This document shows positions 51,128 through 60,008 of a DNA stretch of 64,000 bases, in pieces (within the stretch, counting starts at the first letter, position 1; each line of letters starts with the position of its first letter). The notes under the pieces were generated by a model. It saw only the letters and a program-made list of their open reading frames with translations, was not told the DNA's origin and did no database searches. Location: the NCBI RefSeq assembly GCF_018130145.1, contig NZ_JAFCMB010000027.1, positions 1 to 64,000 on the forward strand, in the 5' to 3' direction. Both the position numbers and the translations under genes were made by a program. This DNA is from Bradyrhizobium sp. AUGA SZCCT0176. GTDB lineage: Bacteria > Pseudomonadota > Alphaproteobacteria > Rhizobiales > Xanthobacteraceae.

Positions 51128-51685
51128 TTGAACGCACACGTCTCGCAAGGCGGTTGGCCGGTATTGGTGCTGAACGCGGATTTCCGGCCGCTGAGTTACT
51201 ACCCGCTGTCTCTCTGGTCGTGGCAGGACGCGATCAAGGCGGTGTTCCTCGACCGCGTCAACATCGTCGAGCATTACGACCGCGCGGTGCACAGCCCGAG
51301 CTTCGAGATCCAGCTGCCGAGCGTGGTGTCGCTCAAATCCTTCGTCAAGCCGACCACGCATCCCGCCTTCACCCGGTTCAACGTCTTCCTGCGCGACCGG
51401 TTCTGCTGCCAATATTGCCTGGCGCATGACGACCTCACCTTCGATCACATCATCCCGCGCAGCAAGGGCGGCCAGACCACCTGGGAGAACGTCGTCGCGG
51501 CCTGCTCGCCGTGCAATCTGCGCAAGGGCAATTTGACGCCGCAGCAGGCGCGGATGTTCCCAAGGCAACACCCGTTCGCACCGACCGTGCATCAACTGCA
51601 CCGCAACGGGCGCCTGTTCCCGCCGAACTATCTGCACGATAGCTGGCTCGACTATTTGTATTGGGACACCGAGCTCGATCCGTAG
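51128..51685 (+). CDS. HNH endonuclease
   Basis: The 185-aa protein has a C-terminal HNH domain: zinc ligands in FCCQYCLAHDD and CSPCNLRKGN, and the catalytic core LTFDHIIPRSKGGQTTWENV. The N-terminal 70 residues (WPVLVLNADFRPLSYYPLSL, WSWQDAIKAVFLDRVNIVEH) are the usual extension of chromosomal HNH proteins common in Alphaproteobacteria, not of phages. The role is uncertain, possibly DNA repair or restriction. The start is TTG at 51128 with AGGAG about seven bases upstream; a longer frame opens at 50965 and is unsupported. Confidence 0.85.
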   Translation: MNAHVSQGGWPVLVLNADFRPLSYYPLSLWSWQDAIKAVFLDRVNIVEHYDRAVHSPSFEIQLPSVVSLKSFVKPTTHPAFTRFNVFLRDRFCCQYCLAHDDLTFDHIIPRSKGGQTTWENVVAACSPCNLRKGNLTPQQARMFPRQHPFAPTVHQLHRNGRLFPPNYLHDSWLDYLYWDTELDP

Positions 51686-51796
51686 AGCCGGGGACGCTGT
51701 TATCGCGGGAATCAAATGAGTGCCACGCTTTCCGGCGCTGTGAGTTTCCGATAATTCAATCTGAGATAAGCGGGTACGCCGCGGCCTGGCTTTCCC

Positions 51797-52297
51797 ATGC
51801 CCCTTACGAGTTCGATCACGCCCTACGATCCCGAGTGGCCGCAACGGTATGCGGAGGAAGCCGAGCGATTGTCTCCTACCTTCGGATCGGCATTGCAGGA
51901 GATCCATCACGTCGGCAGCACAGCCGTGTCGGGATTGGCGGCGAAACCTGAGATCGACATCCTGGCCGTGGTCACATCCGGCAGCGTTCCCGAGGAGTGG
52001 ACCCGGGCATTTGAAGCGCTTGGCTACCGGCGCGGCGGCGACCTTTCGCAAGGCCACCATTTCTTCAAGCGGGATGTCGGCGGCGTCCGCACGCACAAGC
52101 TCCACGTTTGCCGCGAAGGCCATCCGGCCATCGCGCGAATGCTCAAATTCCGAGACCATCTTCGCCGGCATCCGGCCGATCGGTTGAGGTATCAGGAACT
52201 GAAGCTCGCCCTCGAACGCGAAAATGCCGACGGCATTCACAAGTATCTTGCGGACAAGGCGCCGTTTATCAACTCCCTTCTCGCCGGCCTCGAGTGA
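51797..52297 (+). CDS. GrpB family protein (UPF0157)
   Basis: The 166-aa protein has the GrpB signature: ITPYDPEWPQRYAEEAERLS, then IHHVGSTAVSGLAAKPEIDILAVV. This is the GS...DID-like nucleotidyltransferase-type core (GSTAV with DI downstream). GrpB proteins are small members of the nucleotidyltransferase superfamily, of unknown substrate, often mobile between genomes. The ATG at 51797 is used. It follows the HNH gene on the same strand at about 110 bases and is convergent with the PcfJ-like gene. Confidence 0.85.
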   Translation: MPLTSSITPYDPEWPQRYAEEAERLSPTFGSALQEIHHVGSTAVSGLAAKPEIDILAVVTSGSVPEEWTRAFEALGYRRGGDLSQGHHFFKRDVGGVRTHKLHVCREGHPAIARMLKFRDHLRRHPADRLRYQELKLALERENADGIHKYLADKAPFINSLLAGLE

Positions 52298-52413
52298 GAA
52301 CCTGCGCTAGCGCACCAGGCCGACTGGTGGCCGGCACGTCCGCGCATGCACGCTCCGTTCGGACCAAGGAACCATTGCGATTCGGCGGGCAACCGGCAAT
52401 TGCGCGCTCGAAT

Positions 52414-53544
52414 TCACAACGCTTCAAGCGCGCCGCGCGATGGTGCCATCGGCAGCCATTCCGGGATACGGCGCTTCGCGATCCAATATGGTCGCCAGAG
52501 CGATTGCCAAGCGGCGCGGTCGAGCGGCGCCGTGCCCCAGTCACGCGCCCCCATGTTGACATGCGACAGGTCATGCAAGTGCAGCCACTGACGCGCCGCC
52601 CACCACAGCTCTCGCGGCACCTCTGCGTTCCCAGCGGCTTTGAGCTCGACGATATTCGGCAGCGGATCGCGATATCGCGAAGCAACGCGCAGCGTGGCAA
52701 CGCGCTCCCCGTCGCGCCGAACGCTCCAGAGCCGCGAGCGATTATGCGCCAGGTTGTAGCCATAGGTGTGCAGGCAATTCCGCATGGCGTCCGCTTCTTC
52801 GGCGATAGCGACGATGGTGTCCAAGGGCAGGAAATCATAACCGGCCACGCGACCGGTCCGGAGCCACATGTCGCTGATCGGCAGGCGACCGAGATTCACC
52901 TGCAATGCGATGAGCATTCGCCAGTCGTCTGCAGCCGCAAGGGCCGGACCGATGCGCATGTCCGGCGTCCACGGCTTGCCGATCAGCCCGTGCCCGTACG
53001 TTGCCGGCTGGCCGGAAAACCATGACCAGAGACTGATCAGCCGCAATCGGGCCGGATTCACACGCCGCTGCTCGCGGACAAGCTCGCGCGCGATCCACAC
53101 CGCCGCCGCCTCATGCGCGAGATCGGCAACATCAGCCACGACCTGCAGCCAAATCGGGGCGAGCCTGGGCGAGCGCGGAAAATGGTTCGCGATCTGCCGG
53201 CGAAACAGCTCGCCGTCAGGCAAACTCCGGATCGGACGCGTGAGCGCCTCCGGCGGCACCTTTCGCAGCCACATCGGCACATCGGCCGCCACCGCCGCCT
53301 CAGCTAGACCGAGGCCATCGACGACGTGCGCGAGCGCCGGCGCGGGATCGAGCCCGGGCCGCGGGACGGCCAGCGCGAAGAGAAGCGCGGGAAAGCTCGC
53401 GGCAAGGTCCGCAATGCGCGAGTGCCGCATTGCCAGAACACGCACCTCTCCCTGGAACCGGGGATGATATCTCCGGAGCCGACGTTCAAGCAGGTCGGAG
53501 CGCGCGGCCTCCCGGCGAGGGGCCAGCAACAGATTCGAAGTCAT
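52414..53544 (-). CDS. PcfJ-like protein
   Basis: The 376-aa protein has a C-terminal region with AMRNCLHTYGYNLAHNRSRLWSVRR, DGERVATLRVAS. This is the (C/M)xxCVxxY...GxSxIxxIR style of PcfJ (PF14284), named for a Gram-positive conjugative-plasmid protein of unknown function. A helical N terminus precedes it, including PVWLRKVPPEAL-like and Arg-rich segments. The ATG at 53544 (MTSNLLLAPRREAARSDLL) is preferred; upstream in-frame sequence is unlikely coding. No other conjugation genes are near. Confidence 0.7.
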   Translation of the reverse strand: MTSNLLLAPRREAARSDLLERRLRRYHPRFQGEVRVLAMRHSRIADLAASFPALLFALAVPRPGLDPAPALAHVVDGLGLAEAAVAADVPMWLRKVPPEALTRPIRSLPDGELFRRQIANHFPRSPRLAPIWLQVVADVADLAHEAAAVWIARELVREQRRVNPARLRLISLWSWFSGQPATYGHGLIGKPWTPDMRIGPALAAADDWRMLIALQVNLGRLPISDMWLRTGRVAGYDFLPLDTIVAIAEEADAMRNCLHTYGYNLAHNRSRLWSVRRDGERVATLRVASRYRDPLPNIVELKAAGNAEVPRELWWAARQWLHLHDLSHVNMGARDWGTAPLDRAAWQSLWRPYWIAKRRIPEWLPMAPSRGALEAL

Positions 53545-53809
53545 GACAACAATTCCGGAGCGCGGACTCAGAGGTCCGCAGCCAAGATTCGATCGCGTTG
53601 AGGATTTGGATGTTTCACCCGGGGTTTGAATCCCGGGACGCGCGTCAAATATCGCGTATCGAACCCGGGAAGCGCGCAGACGTAAACATGGTCGCCTCCA
53701 TCGATGGCGTTGCGGAGCCGTCCCAATAGCCAGTTTTCCGCCGATGCGCAACCCGGGAATGCATCCTGCCGGCAGTTCACCTGACGCCCGGCTGGCGTCG
53801 GCCTTCCTC

Positions 53810-55378
53810 TCACCTCTCCCCTTTCAACCTGTCCGCCATTCGCTCGGCGATCGCGACCGTCGTCAGATGCGTGTTGGCGCGCGGGACTTCGGGCATGATG
53901 GAGGCGTCGATGACGCGCAGGCCTGTGCAGCCGATCACGCGGCATTCGGGATCAACTACCGAGCGCGGGTCGTCGGCTGCGCCCATGCGGCAGGTGCCGC
54001 TGGCGTGCTGGGCGTCGCTGCACTCAGTGAACAGCCAGTCGTCGAGTTCGGCGTCGCCGAGCGCCTCGTCCATCGAGCGTCCGGTGGCGCCATACTCGAC
54101 ACGGTGGGCGATGTCGGTGATGGCGGGCTGCAGGCAGATCTCGCGCAGGCGGCGCGCGCCGTCGCGCATACGAATGAGATCGCTGCGGTCGGACAGCATA
54201 CGCTCCTCCACCGCCGGATCGATGGTCGGGTCTGACGTGGTGATGCGGACGTGGCCCTGGCTGAACGCCTGGTAGACCGACACCGCGATGCGGCCGCGCG
54301 CGGTGCTGGCCGTCTGATTGACGTCGCGGGCGAGGTTGCCGGCGATCATGATCATGTCGTTCTCACCGGCGCCTTGGAGGCCGGAGCTGTAGCGCAGGCA
54401 GCAATTGGTGTGCCGGTGCATCAGCGTGCCGACCTGGCCGTGCTCGCGCAGATGCAGCAGCGCATCCATGATCGGATGATCGAGCAGGTTTTCGCCGACC
54501 GGCAGGTCGGTCAGAACAGGGATGCCCAACCCTTCCAGCAATGCCGCGGGGCCGATGCCGGAGCGCTGCAGAATGGCGGGAGAGTGAATGGCACCGGCGC
54601 AGAGGATCACCTCATACTTCGCCGTGGGCGCATATGATTTGCCGCCGATGCGAACCCGGACCGCGCGGGCGTGGAGCCGGTTGCCTTCGAATTCGATTCC
54701 TTCGACCAGGGCATCGCCGACGATCCGCAAATTCTCGCGGCCGCGCGCCGGCTCGAGGTAGCCGTCATTGGTGGAGACGCGGCGCCCGGCCTCGCTGTTG
54801 ATGGCGTAGGGCGACACACCGGTGCCATCAGGCGCGTTGTGGTCGTCGCACCAGCCATAGCCGAGGCCGAGCGCGGACTGGCGCAGCGCCCGGTCCACGT
54901 TTCCCCAATCCGGCACCGGCGCGCGATACACCGGGATCGGGCCGCGATCGCCGTGATAGGCCGCGTCCGGAAAATTCTTGTCGGTCTCCAGTTTGCAGAA
55001 CCAGGGCAGCATCGCGTCCCAGCCCCATCCCTCACAGCCGCTTCTTTCCCAGCGGTCGAGATCGTCAGGCATCGCGCGGATGGCGATCTGGCCGTTGATC
55101 GTGGAACTGCCGCCCATGGCGCGCCCGCGCCACAGCAGGCGCGGCGCCTGCCGCTCGGTTCGCCTCGCCAGGAGCTTGGGCCAGCGGAAATTATCATCGC
55201 CGATGGCGCGCATCGGGTTCGGGATCTGGATGTGCTCCGGCGTGTCGGCGGTGCGAAAATCCTGCCCGGCCTCGAGCAGCAGCACGCGATGGGCGGGGTC
55301 CTCGCTGAGGCGCGCGGCCAGCGTGGCGCCGGCGGAGCCGCCGCCGATGATGATCGTGTCGTATTCTTCGTCAATCAT
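53810..55378 (-). CDS. GMC family oxidoreductase
   Basis: The 522-aa FAD-dependent glucose-methanol-choline oxidoreductase has FAD motif TIIIGGGSAGATLAARLSED (residues 9-28) and signature 1 GRAMGGSSTINGQIAIRAMPDD. The C-terminal part includes ASGTCRMG, with its DPECRVIGCTGLRVIDASIMPEVPRANTHLTTVAIAERMA segment split among turns. It oxidises an alcohol, of choline-dehydrogenase or alkanol type. Downstream of the NHL protein and the M20 amidohydrolase on the same strand, with 16 bases between its start and the NHL stop, so they are likely one operon. Confidence 0.9.
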   Translation of the reverse strand: MIDEEYDTIIIGGGSAGATLAARLSEDPAHRVLLLEAGQDFRTADTPEHIQIPNPMRAIGDDNFRWPKLLARRTERQAPRLLWRGRAMGGSSTINGQIAIRAMPDDLDRWERSGCEGWGWDAMLPWFCKLETDKNFPDAAYHGDRGPIPVYRAPVPDWGNVDRALRQSALGLGYGWCDDHNAPDGTGVSPYAINSEAGRRVSTNDGYLEPARGRENLRIVGDALVEGIEFEGNRLHARAVRVRIGGKSYAPTAKYEVILCAGAIHSPAILQRSGIGPAALLEGLGIPVLTDLPVGENLLDHPIMDALLHLREHGQVGTLMHRHTNCCLRYSSGLQGAGENDMIMIAGNLARDVNQTASTARGRIAVSVYQAFSQGHVRITTSDPTIDPAVEERMLSDRSDLIRMRDGARRLREICLQPAITDIAHRVEYGATGRSMDEALGDAELDDWLFTECSDAQHASGTCRMGAADDPRSVVDPECRVIGCTGLRVIDASIMPEVPRANTHLTTVAIAERMADRLKGER

Positions 55379-55394
55379 GCGCTTTCACCGGCAG

Positions 55395-56264
55395 TCATTC
55401 CCTCACATATTTCTGGATGCGCCAGTTCAGCGTGTCGGCGACGAAGATCTCATCGCGCGGGCTCACAGCGATGTAATGGGCTTCACCATACTTACCGAGC
55501 GTTTTGCCCTGCCCTGCGCCTGATATCATCCCCACCACCTTGCCGTTCAGATCGAGCTTCATGATCTGGCCGGTGTGACCGGCCGCCAGCCAGATGTGCT
55601 GATCGTCGCCCATGAACAGCCCGCAAGGCGCGCCGGGATGCTGCGAGCAGCGGATGTAATTGCCGTCGGCGTCGAACACCTGGATGCGCTCGTTCCTGCG
55701 GTCGGCGATGTAGAGCAGCCCTTGCGCGTCGAACACCAGGCAGTGCGGCAGGTCGAATTCACCGGGCCCCTTGCCGTTGCCACCCCAGGTCTTGATGAAA
55801 TTGCCGTCAGGATCGAACTTGATCACGCACGACGTGCCCTTGCCGTGCCCTTGCAGCACGAAGATGTCGCCGGTCGGGCCGACCACCGCCTCGTTCGGTT
55901 CGTGGAACAGTCGCAGGTGCCCGAACGGATGCCACTCGCCGGTGTGGCCCTTGACGCCGAGCACCATTTCCAGCCGACCGGACGGATTGAACTTGTAGAC
56001 CCGGTTCGCCGCAACGTCGGTTGCCCAGATATTATCCTGCGCGTCGATCCGCAGGCCGTGCGAGCGTTCGAACATGCCCTCGCCGAACCCGCGGATGAAA
56101 TGGCCGTCGGGATCGAATTCCATCAGCGGCATCAGCCCGCGATGGATGACGAAGATGTTGCCTTTGGAATTGAAGGCAACGCCCGACGTGCCGCGAAAAT
56201 TCATGCCCGGCGGCAGCTTGAACGATTCGGCAACCGCGACGTAGGGAAGTGGTGGGGATTCCAT
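55395..56264 (-). CDS. NHL-repeat protein, peptidyl-alpha-hydroxyglycine amidating-lyase-like
   Basis: The 289-aa NHL beta-propeller has repeats GVAFNSKGNIFVIHRG, HGLRIDAQDNIWATDVAANRV and HCLVFDAQGLLYIADRRNERIQVFDADG. It is related to the protein at 49942-50910 in repeat pattern and likely fold, but is more distant in sequence and lacks its Cys-rich middle. It has no signal peptide. It sits between the M20 amidohydrolase and the GMC oxidoreductase on the minus strand. An amide- or hydroxyglycine-cleaving role is inferred only from the fold. Confidence 0.8.
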   Translation of the reverse strand: MESPPLPYVAVAESFKLPPGMNFRGTSGVAFNSKGNIFVIHRGLMPLMEFDPDGHFIRGFGEGMFERSHGLRIDAQDNIWATDVAANRVYKFNPSGRLEMVLGVKGHTGEWHPFGHLRLFHEPNEAVVGPTGDIFVLQGHGKGTSCVIKFDPDGNFIKTWGGNGKGPGEFDLPHCLVFDAQGLLYIADRRNERIQVFDADGNYIRCSQHPGAPCGLFMGDDQHIWLAAGHTGQIMKLDLNGKVVGMISGAGQGKTLGKYGEAHYIAVSPRDEIFVADTLNWRIQKYVRE

Positions 56265-56307
56265 TCGCGCCGCCCCTCATGCGAAAAGTTCGCTCGCCAG
56301 GGCCCGC

Positions 56308-57726
56308 TCAACCCAACGACATATCCAGCGGCGGCGCGACGTTATCCGGCAGCGGACAGACATAGGGCGTGCGGGCGGTGCGCTTCTTGAGGTCGGCTTT
56401 CGCGGCTGCGATCAGCTCCGGCTCGCCCAGCGCCTGGACACCGAGCGCGGCCATCGCCTTGGCGGCCTGCACCATGGCCTTGTGGGCATGCGGGCTCTTG
56501 CCCTGGGCGACGATCTGCCAGGTGTGAAACGGCGTTCCGATGGCGACCGTCGGGGCGTGGACCTGAACGGTCGGGACCACCCAGCTGACATCGCCGACAT
56601 CGGTCGAGCCGATCTGGGGATTGCGTTTGGCATCCAGCGGCACGATGAAATCGGCCAGCGGCCGGTCGGTCGGATCCATGCCGATCGAATGATAGACGGA
56701 GGCGATGTCCTTGTCGGTCAGGGTTGCGCGTATCTTCGCAGCGAATTCCTTGTCCGCCTCGTCGAAATGCGGGGGGCCGAGATCCGTCATGATGCGGTGC
56801 AGGGTTTGCTCGAGCGGGGTGTTGTCCAGAACATTGGAGACGGCGGAAATGATCCGCATCTCCACACTTGTTTCGGTCATCAGCGCGGCGCCTTGCGCGA
56901 TCTTGTGAACGCGCCCCACCAGCGCGTTCATCCCGGGCAGGTCGCGGTCGCGGATCGAATAGCGCACGCGGGCGTGGGCCTGCACCACGTTGGGGGCAAT
57001 GCCGCCGGTGTCGAGCAGCGCGTAATGCACGCGGGCTTCGCTCGGCATGTGCTCGCGCATGTAGTTGACGCCGACATTCATCAGCTCCACGGCGTCGAGC
57101 GCGCTGCGGCCGAGATGCGGCGAGACCGCGGCGTGCGAGGCGCGCCCGGTGAAGATGAAATCGGCGCGGGTGTTGGCGAGCGACGGCGTCACCGCGACTT
57201 CCCAGAAACTGTTGGGGTGCCAGGTGATGGCGATGTCGGCATCATCGAAGGCGCCCGAGCGCACCATGAAGGTTTTCGCCGCACCGCCTTCTTCGGCGGG
57301 GCAGCCGTAATAACGCACGCGCCCGGGCGTCTTGCTCGCGGCAAGCCAATCCTTGACGGCGGTGGCAGCGAGCAGTGCCGCCGAACCCAGCAGATTGTGA
57401 CCGCAGCCATGGCCATGGCCGCCGGTCTCGATGGGGCGATGTTCCGCGACGCCCGCCTCCTGGCTGAGACCGGGCAGCGCATCATATTCGCCAAGGAAGG
57501 CGATCACGGGACCGCCCTCGCCCCATTCGCCCATCAGGGCGGTGGGAATATCGGCGACATTCTCGGTGATGCGGAAACCCTGATGGCGCAGTTCGGCCAG
57601 ATGTTCGGCGGCAGAGCGCGCCTCGGTGTAGCAGACCTCGGGCATCGCCCAGACCCTGTCGGCCAAATCGATGAAGCGCGGCTTGATGACGTCAATGCCC
57701 CGCCAGATGTCGCTGCGATTGTCCAT
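56308..57726 (-). CDS. M20 family amidohydrolase (AbgB-like)
   Basis: The 472-aa metallo-amidohydrolase has metal-binding segments GGHGHGCGHNLLGSAALLAA (His ligands), AEEGGAAKTFMVRSG, with Glu in the AEE, and SHAAVSPHLGRSALDAVE in the dimerisation domain. The closest description is subunit B of p-aminobenzoyl-glutamate hydrolase (AbgB) and related aminoacylases, which hydrolyse N-acyl amino acids. It is the first gene of the minus-strand group with the NHL protein and the GMC oxidoreductase. Its upstream leader adjoins the long repeat at 57896-58340. Confidence 0.88.
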   Translation of the reverse strand: MDNRSDIWRGIDVIKPRFIDLADRVWAMPEVCYTEARSAAEHLAELRHQGFRITENVADIPTALMGEWGEGGPVIAFLGEYDALPGLSQEAGVAEHRPIETGGHGHGCGHNLLGSAALLAATAVKDWLAASKTPGRVRYYGCPAEEGGAAKTFMVRSGAFDDADIAITWHPNSFWEVAVTPSLANTRADFIFTGRASHAAVSPHLGRSALDAVELMNVGVNYMREHMPSEARVHYALLDTGGIAPNVVQAHARVRYSIRDRDLPGMNALVGRVHKIAQGAALMTETSVEMRIISAVSNVLDNTPLEQTLHRIMTDLGPPHFDEADKEFAAKIRATLTDKDIASVYHSIGMDPTDRPLADFIVPLDAKRNPQIGSTDVGDVSWVVPTVQVHAPTVAIGTPFHTWQIVAQGKSPHAHKAMVQAAKAMAALGVQALGEPELIAAAKADLKKRTARTPYVCPLPDNVAPPLDMSLG

Positions 57727-57895
57727 GCTACGGTCCCCGATCGTTGTTTGGATGAAATCGTATCAGCTTCGCCTGACCCGGCCTAGCGCCGGGCGGGTGA
57801 CCTGCCATGCGGCTGGCGAGGCATACATGCGCCAGCGATCTCGCGACGCGATGCGTCCGAGCTTTGGCAGAAACTTCCCGCCCTAAATACAGAGG

Positions 57896-58340
57896 GCGCA
57901 GGGAAGACCGGGTGCGCGCTGCACCCGCGGTCCCGTGTGCGGTTTGCACTAAGTAGGCTGCACACGAGCATACAGGGCAGCGGAGAACACCCGGCCTTCC
58001 CTGCGCAATGGCTTTACGGCTTATGCCGCGCTCTCCCCGGAGACGAGTTCTTGGTTGACTCCGTCGCTGCCGTTCGGCTCTCGCCTACCCGACAGCTTGA
58101 CACCTGCAACGGGTGCCAGGACCACACGGTTTTGCCGTACGCTAATCCACGCCATCGTCTCAGCGTAAACCAGCGTCCACCGCAACCCGTCCAACGTCCG
58201 TGACGACGGCCGACGCCCTTCTGAGGAGGACGGGATGGGCGAATATATGCACCTGATTCTGCTTCTGGTAAACAGAAATATTTTTCATTTCAGGGCTTGA
58301 CACGATTTCTGAAAACCGAAAATGATTTGCCCGTCGGGCA
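57896..58340 (+). repeat. Long dispersed structured repeat, copy 2
   Basis: A near-perfect 19-bp inverted repeat, GCGCAGGGAAGACCGGGTG (57896-57914) with CACCCGGCCTTCCCTGCGC (57988-58006), has one G-U wobble. A second, inner stem CGTGTGC/GCACACG (57934-57966) lies inside it. From 58072 on it matches bases 1-275 of the window in the same orientation, including a TTGACA and the tail GATTTGCCCGTCGGG. No transposase is present. It fills most of the gap between the M20 gene and the cupin gene; small open frames inside it are not convincing genes. The left boundary is set by the hairpin and could lie further out. Confidence 0.75.
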
Positions 58341-58474
58341 ACACGGAGGTATCCCCACACACCCATCAAGCGCAGGTCGGCTTCTTGCAGACCCGGAGCA
58401 GACATTGAGTTTCGCAGCGAACGTCGTAAACTTCGTCCGGATTGCAACGCCTTGAAACCCTGGAGGTAGATGCA

Positions 58475-59071
58475 ATGACCCTCGACCAGTATGTGCGTGA
58501 CCTGCGGGAGATTACTGCTCAGCATTCTGATCCAGTTGAAATCACGGACCTAGTTGTACCGCTCGCCAAGAAATTTGCGCAATCGCCGGAACTACGCCGC
58601 CCCGAATATCGTGAATGCGATGCCGAGCAAGGCTTCGGCGTTCACATGCTCCATGAAGAGCCCAATCACGATCTGGCCGTTTTCCTGGTATCGTGGCTGC
58701 CTAACCGCGGCACCACCCCGCACAACCACAAAACCTGGGCCGTGGTGGTCGGTATCGAAGGCCAGGAACAAGAGATCAACTACGACCGGCGCGATGACGG
58801 TGGCAAGCCCGGCTATGCCGACCTGAAGCGCAGCGGTGAACAAGTGATGACCGCTGGTGACACTGCCTGTTGTTATCCTGAACACATACATAGCGTCCGG
58901 AACGTTGGAACAGGCATCTCGATGTCGCTGCACACTTACGGCCGGCACATCAACTACACTGGACGCTCCGAGTTTGATGTAGAGCGCAAACTTGAGAAGC
59001 CCTACGTGATCAGGGTCGCCGACGACGGGTACGCGCGGACGCAGGTCCTGACCAAACGAAGAATAAGTTAG
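58475..59071 (+). CDS. Cysteine dioxygenase-like cupin protein
   Basis: The 198-aa double-stranded beta-helix protein has a likely iron-binding facial triad: TTPHNHKTWAVVVGIEGQE supplies two His and a Glu spaced as in thiol dioxygenases, and YPEHIHSVRNVG supplies the third His. Cysteine dioxygenase-like enzymes oxidise cysteine or related thiols with O2; here the substrate is unknown. GGAGG lies eight bases before the ATG at 58475. It follows copy 2 of the long repeat. No operon partners are visible. Confidence 0.83.
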   Translation: MTLDQYVRDLREITAQHSDPVEITDLVVPLAKKFAQSPELRRPEYRECDAEQGFGVHMLHEEPNHDLAVFLVSWLPNRGTTPHNHKTWAVVVGIEGQEQEINYDRRDDGGKPGYADLKRSGEQVMTAGDTACCYPEHIHSVRNVGTGISMSLHTYGRHINYTGRSEFDVERKLEKPYVIRVADDGYARTQVLTKRRIS

Positions 59072-59242
59072 AGTTCCGCTTCTGGCACTTTCGGACCTGG
59101 ATTGCCGAGCCATAACCGAGCGGTAATGGGACCTGGAGTGCCAGCGTTACCGTTGCGGGCCAGGATGACCTGACCAACATGATTGCAGCGGCGAGCCAAA
59201 GCATCACGAGCGGAGTGTTGTCAGCCAACAACCGCGAGGAGC

Positions 59243-59668
59243 CTACTTGCCATCGTTCCAGATATCGGTCGTCATTTTCCAGTCATTTCCGATCTTTTCC
59301 CAAACTACAACATACTTCCCGCTCACTTCCTGTGGCGTCGGGCCCTTCGTCTTCAGGCTGAAATTCCCGATCTCGCGTGCCGCAGAGGGGCCGAGCGGCT
59401 TGACGTCCAGCACTGTGAGTTTCGGATCGCCAACTTGTTCGGCCATGCTTTTCCACATTGCCTCGATCGCCGCTCGTCCCTGCACCATCGCAGCACCGGG
59501 CGGAAGTGCGATGGCATCAGCGGTATAGAATGATGCGATCCCGGCGAAATCCGCCTTGTTGAAGAATTCGATCCATTTGGCGTTTGTCGCCTCGATTTCC
59601 GCCTTCTGTGCCGACGCAGGTCCGATCAACGCCAGCACGAATGCAATCACCTGTGCCATCCTGCTCAT
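59243..59668 (-). CDS. Secreted SnoaL-like (YybH/DUF4440) protein
   Basis: The 141-aa protein has a signal peptide (hydrophobic residues 4-16, then ALIGPASAQ) and an NTF2-like domain: NAKWIEFFNKADFAGIASFY, ALPPGAAMVQGRAAIEAMWK and the closing VWEKIGNDWKMTTDIWNDGK. This is the DUF4440/YybH style. Such proteins are small-molecule binders or isomerases of unknown substrate. The ATG at 59668 has GGAG upstream at usable spacing. A second member is at 17878-18375. Confidence 0.8.
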   Translation of the reverse strand: MSRMAQVIAFVLALIGPASAQKAEIEATNAKWIEFFNKADFAGIASFYTADAIALPPGAAMVQGRAAIEAMWKSMAEQVGDPKLTVLDVKPLGPSAAREIGNFSLKTKGPTPQEVSGKYVVVWEKIGNDWKMTTDIWNDGK

Positions 59669-59872
59669 GATCATCTCCATTTTTTGAATGCAATTCCCCG
59701 GTCGGTTCGCGCATCTCGGCTTCCGCTCCGATACTGCGTGCATGCCGATCGGCAGCAATTTTACCGCACGAGCATGCCCCTGAGACGCGCCCTATTGGGT
59801 TACCCCTGGGCGACGCGGCCGCCCAGGACAGCGGCGGAAACGAACGAAAGCCCGCGCCTCGCAGTGTCCACT

Positions 59873-59925
59873 CAATTCACAACATCATCCCCGTTAACCA
59901 TACCTATATACGATGGTGTGAATTG
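59873..59925. promoter_or_regulatory. 14-bp inverted repeat upstream of the phasin gene
   Basis: CAATTCACAACATC (59873-59886) and GATGGTGTGAATTG (59912-59925) pair except for one base. The interval contains TTAACCATACC and an AT-rich run. TTGACA at 59923 begins a possible -35 box within the right arm, so the inverted repeat may be an operator for the phasin gene; a good -10 is not evident. The 340 bases between 59669 and 60008 hold nothing else. Confidence 0.45.
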
Positions 59926-60008
59926 ACATCATCGAAAAAATTTTAATCGAGAGTCGCAAATCGAACCGACCGCCCCGTTTTCGCAGGGCACAGTGGTGCG
60001 GGGCTGGA

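Noticed and set aside
51128..53544. HNH, GrpB and PcfJ-like genes as remains of a phage or conjugative element
   Set aside because: No integrase, terminase, relaxase or attachment-site repeats are visible, and the HNH protein looks like the chromosomal type. The idea stays unsupported.
53617..53635. tRNA T-arm-like sequence (GGGGTTTGAATCCC)
   Set aside because: No matching acceptor, D or anticodon stem could be found around it. It is one of several CCCGGG inverted repeats in this gap.
57937..58203. Open frame of 88 codons inside the long repeat
   Set aside because: Similar frames are recurrently called as hypothetical proteins in related genomes because the repeat is common. The sequence is better explained by its hairpin structure.
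1..58340. A 58-kb composite transposon or island bounded by the two long repeats
   Set aside because: No transposase in or near the repeats. The interval contains many core genes (metX, hisC, ftsEX, lysA, argH, etfBA), so it is normal chromosome.
59891..59907. CtrA binding site (TTAACCAT half-site) before the phasin gene
   Set aside because: Only one half-site matches; the second TTAA at the required spacing is absent.
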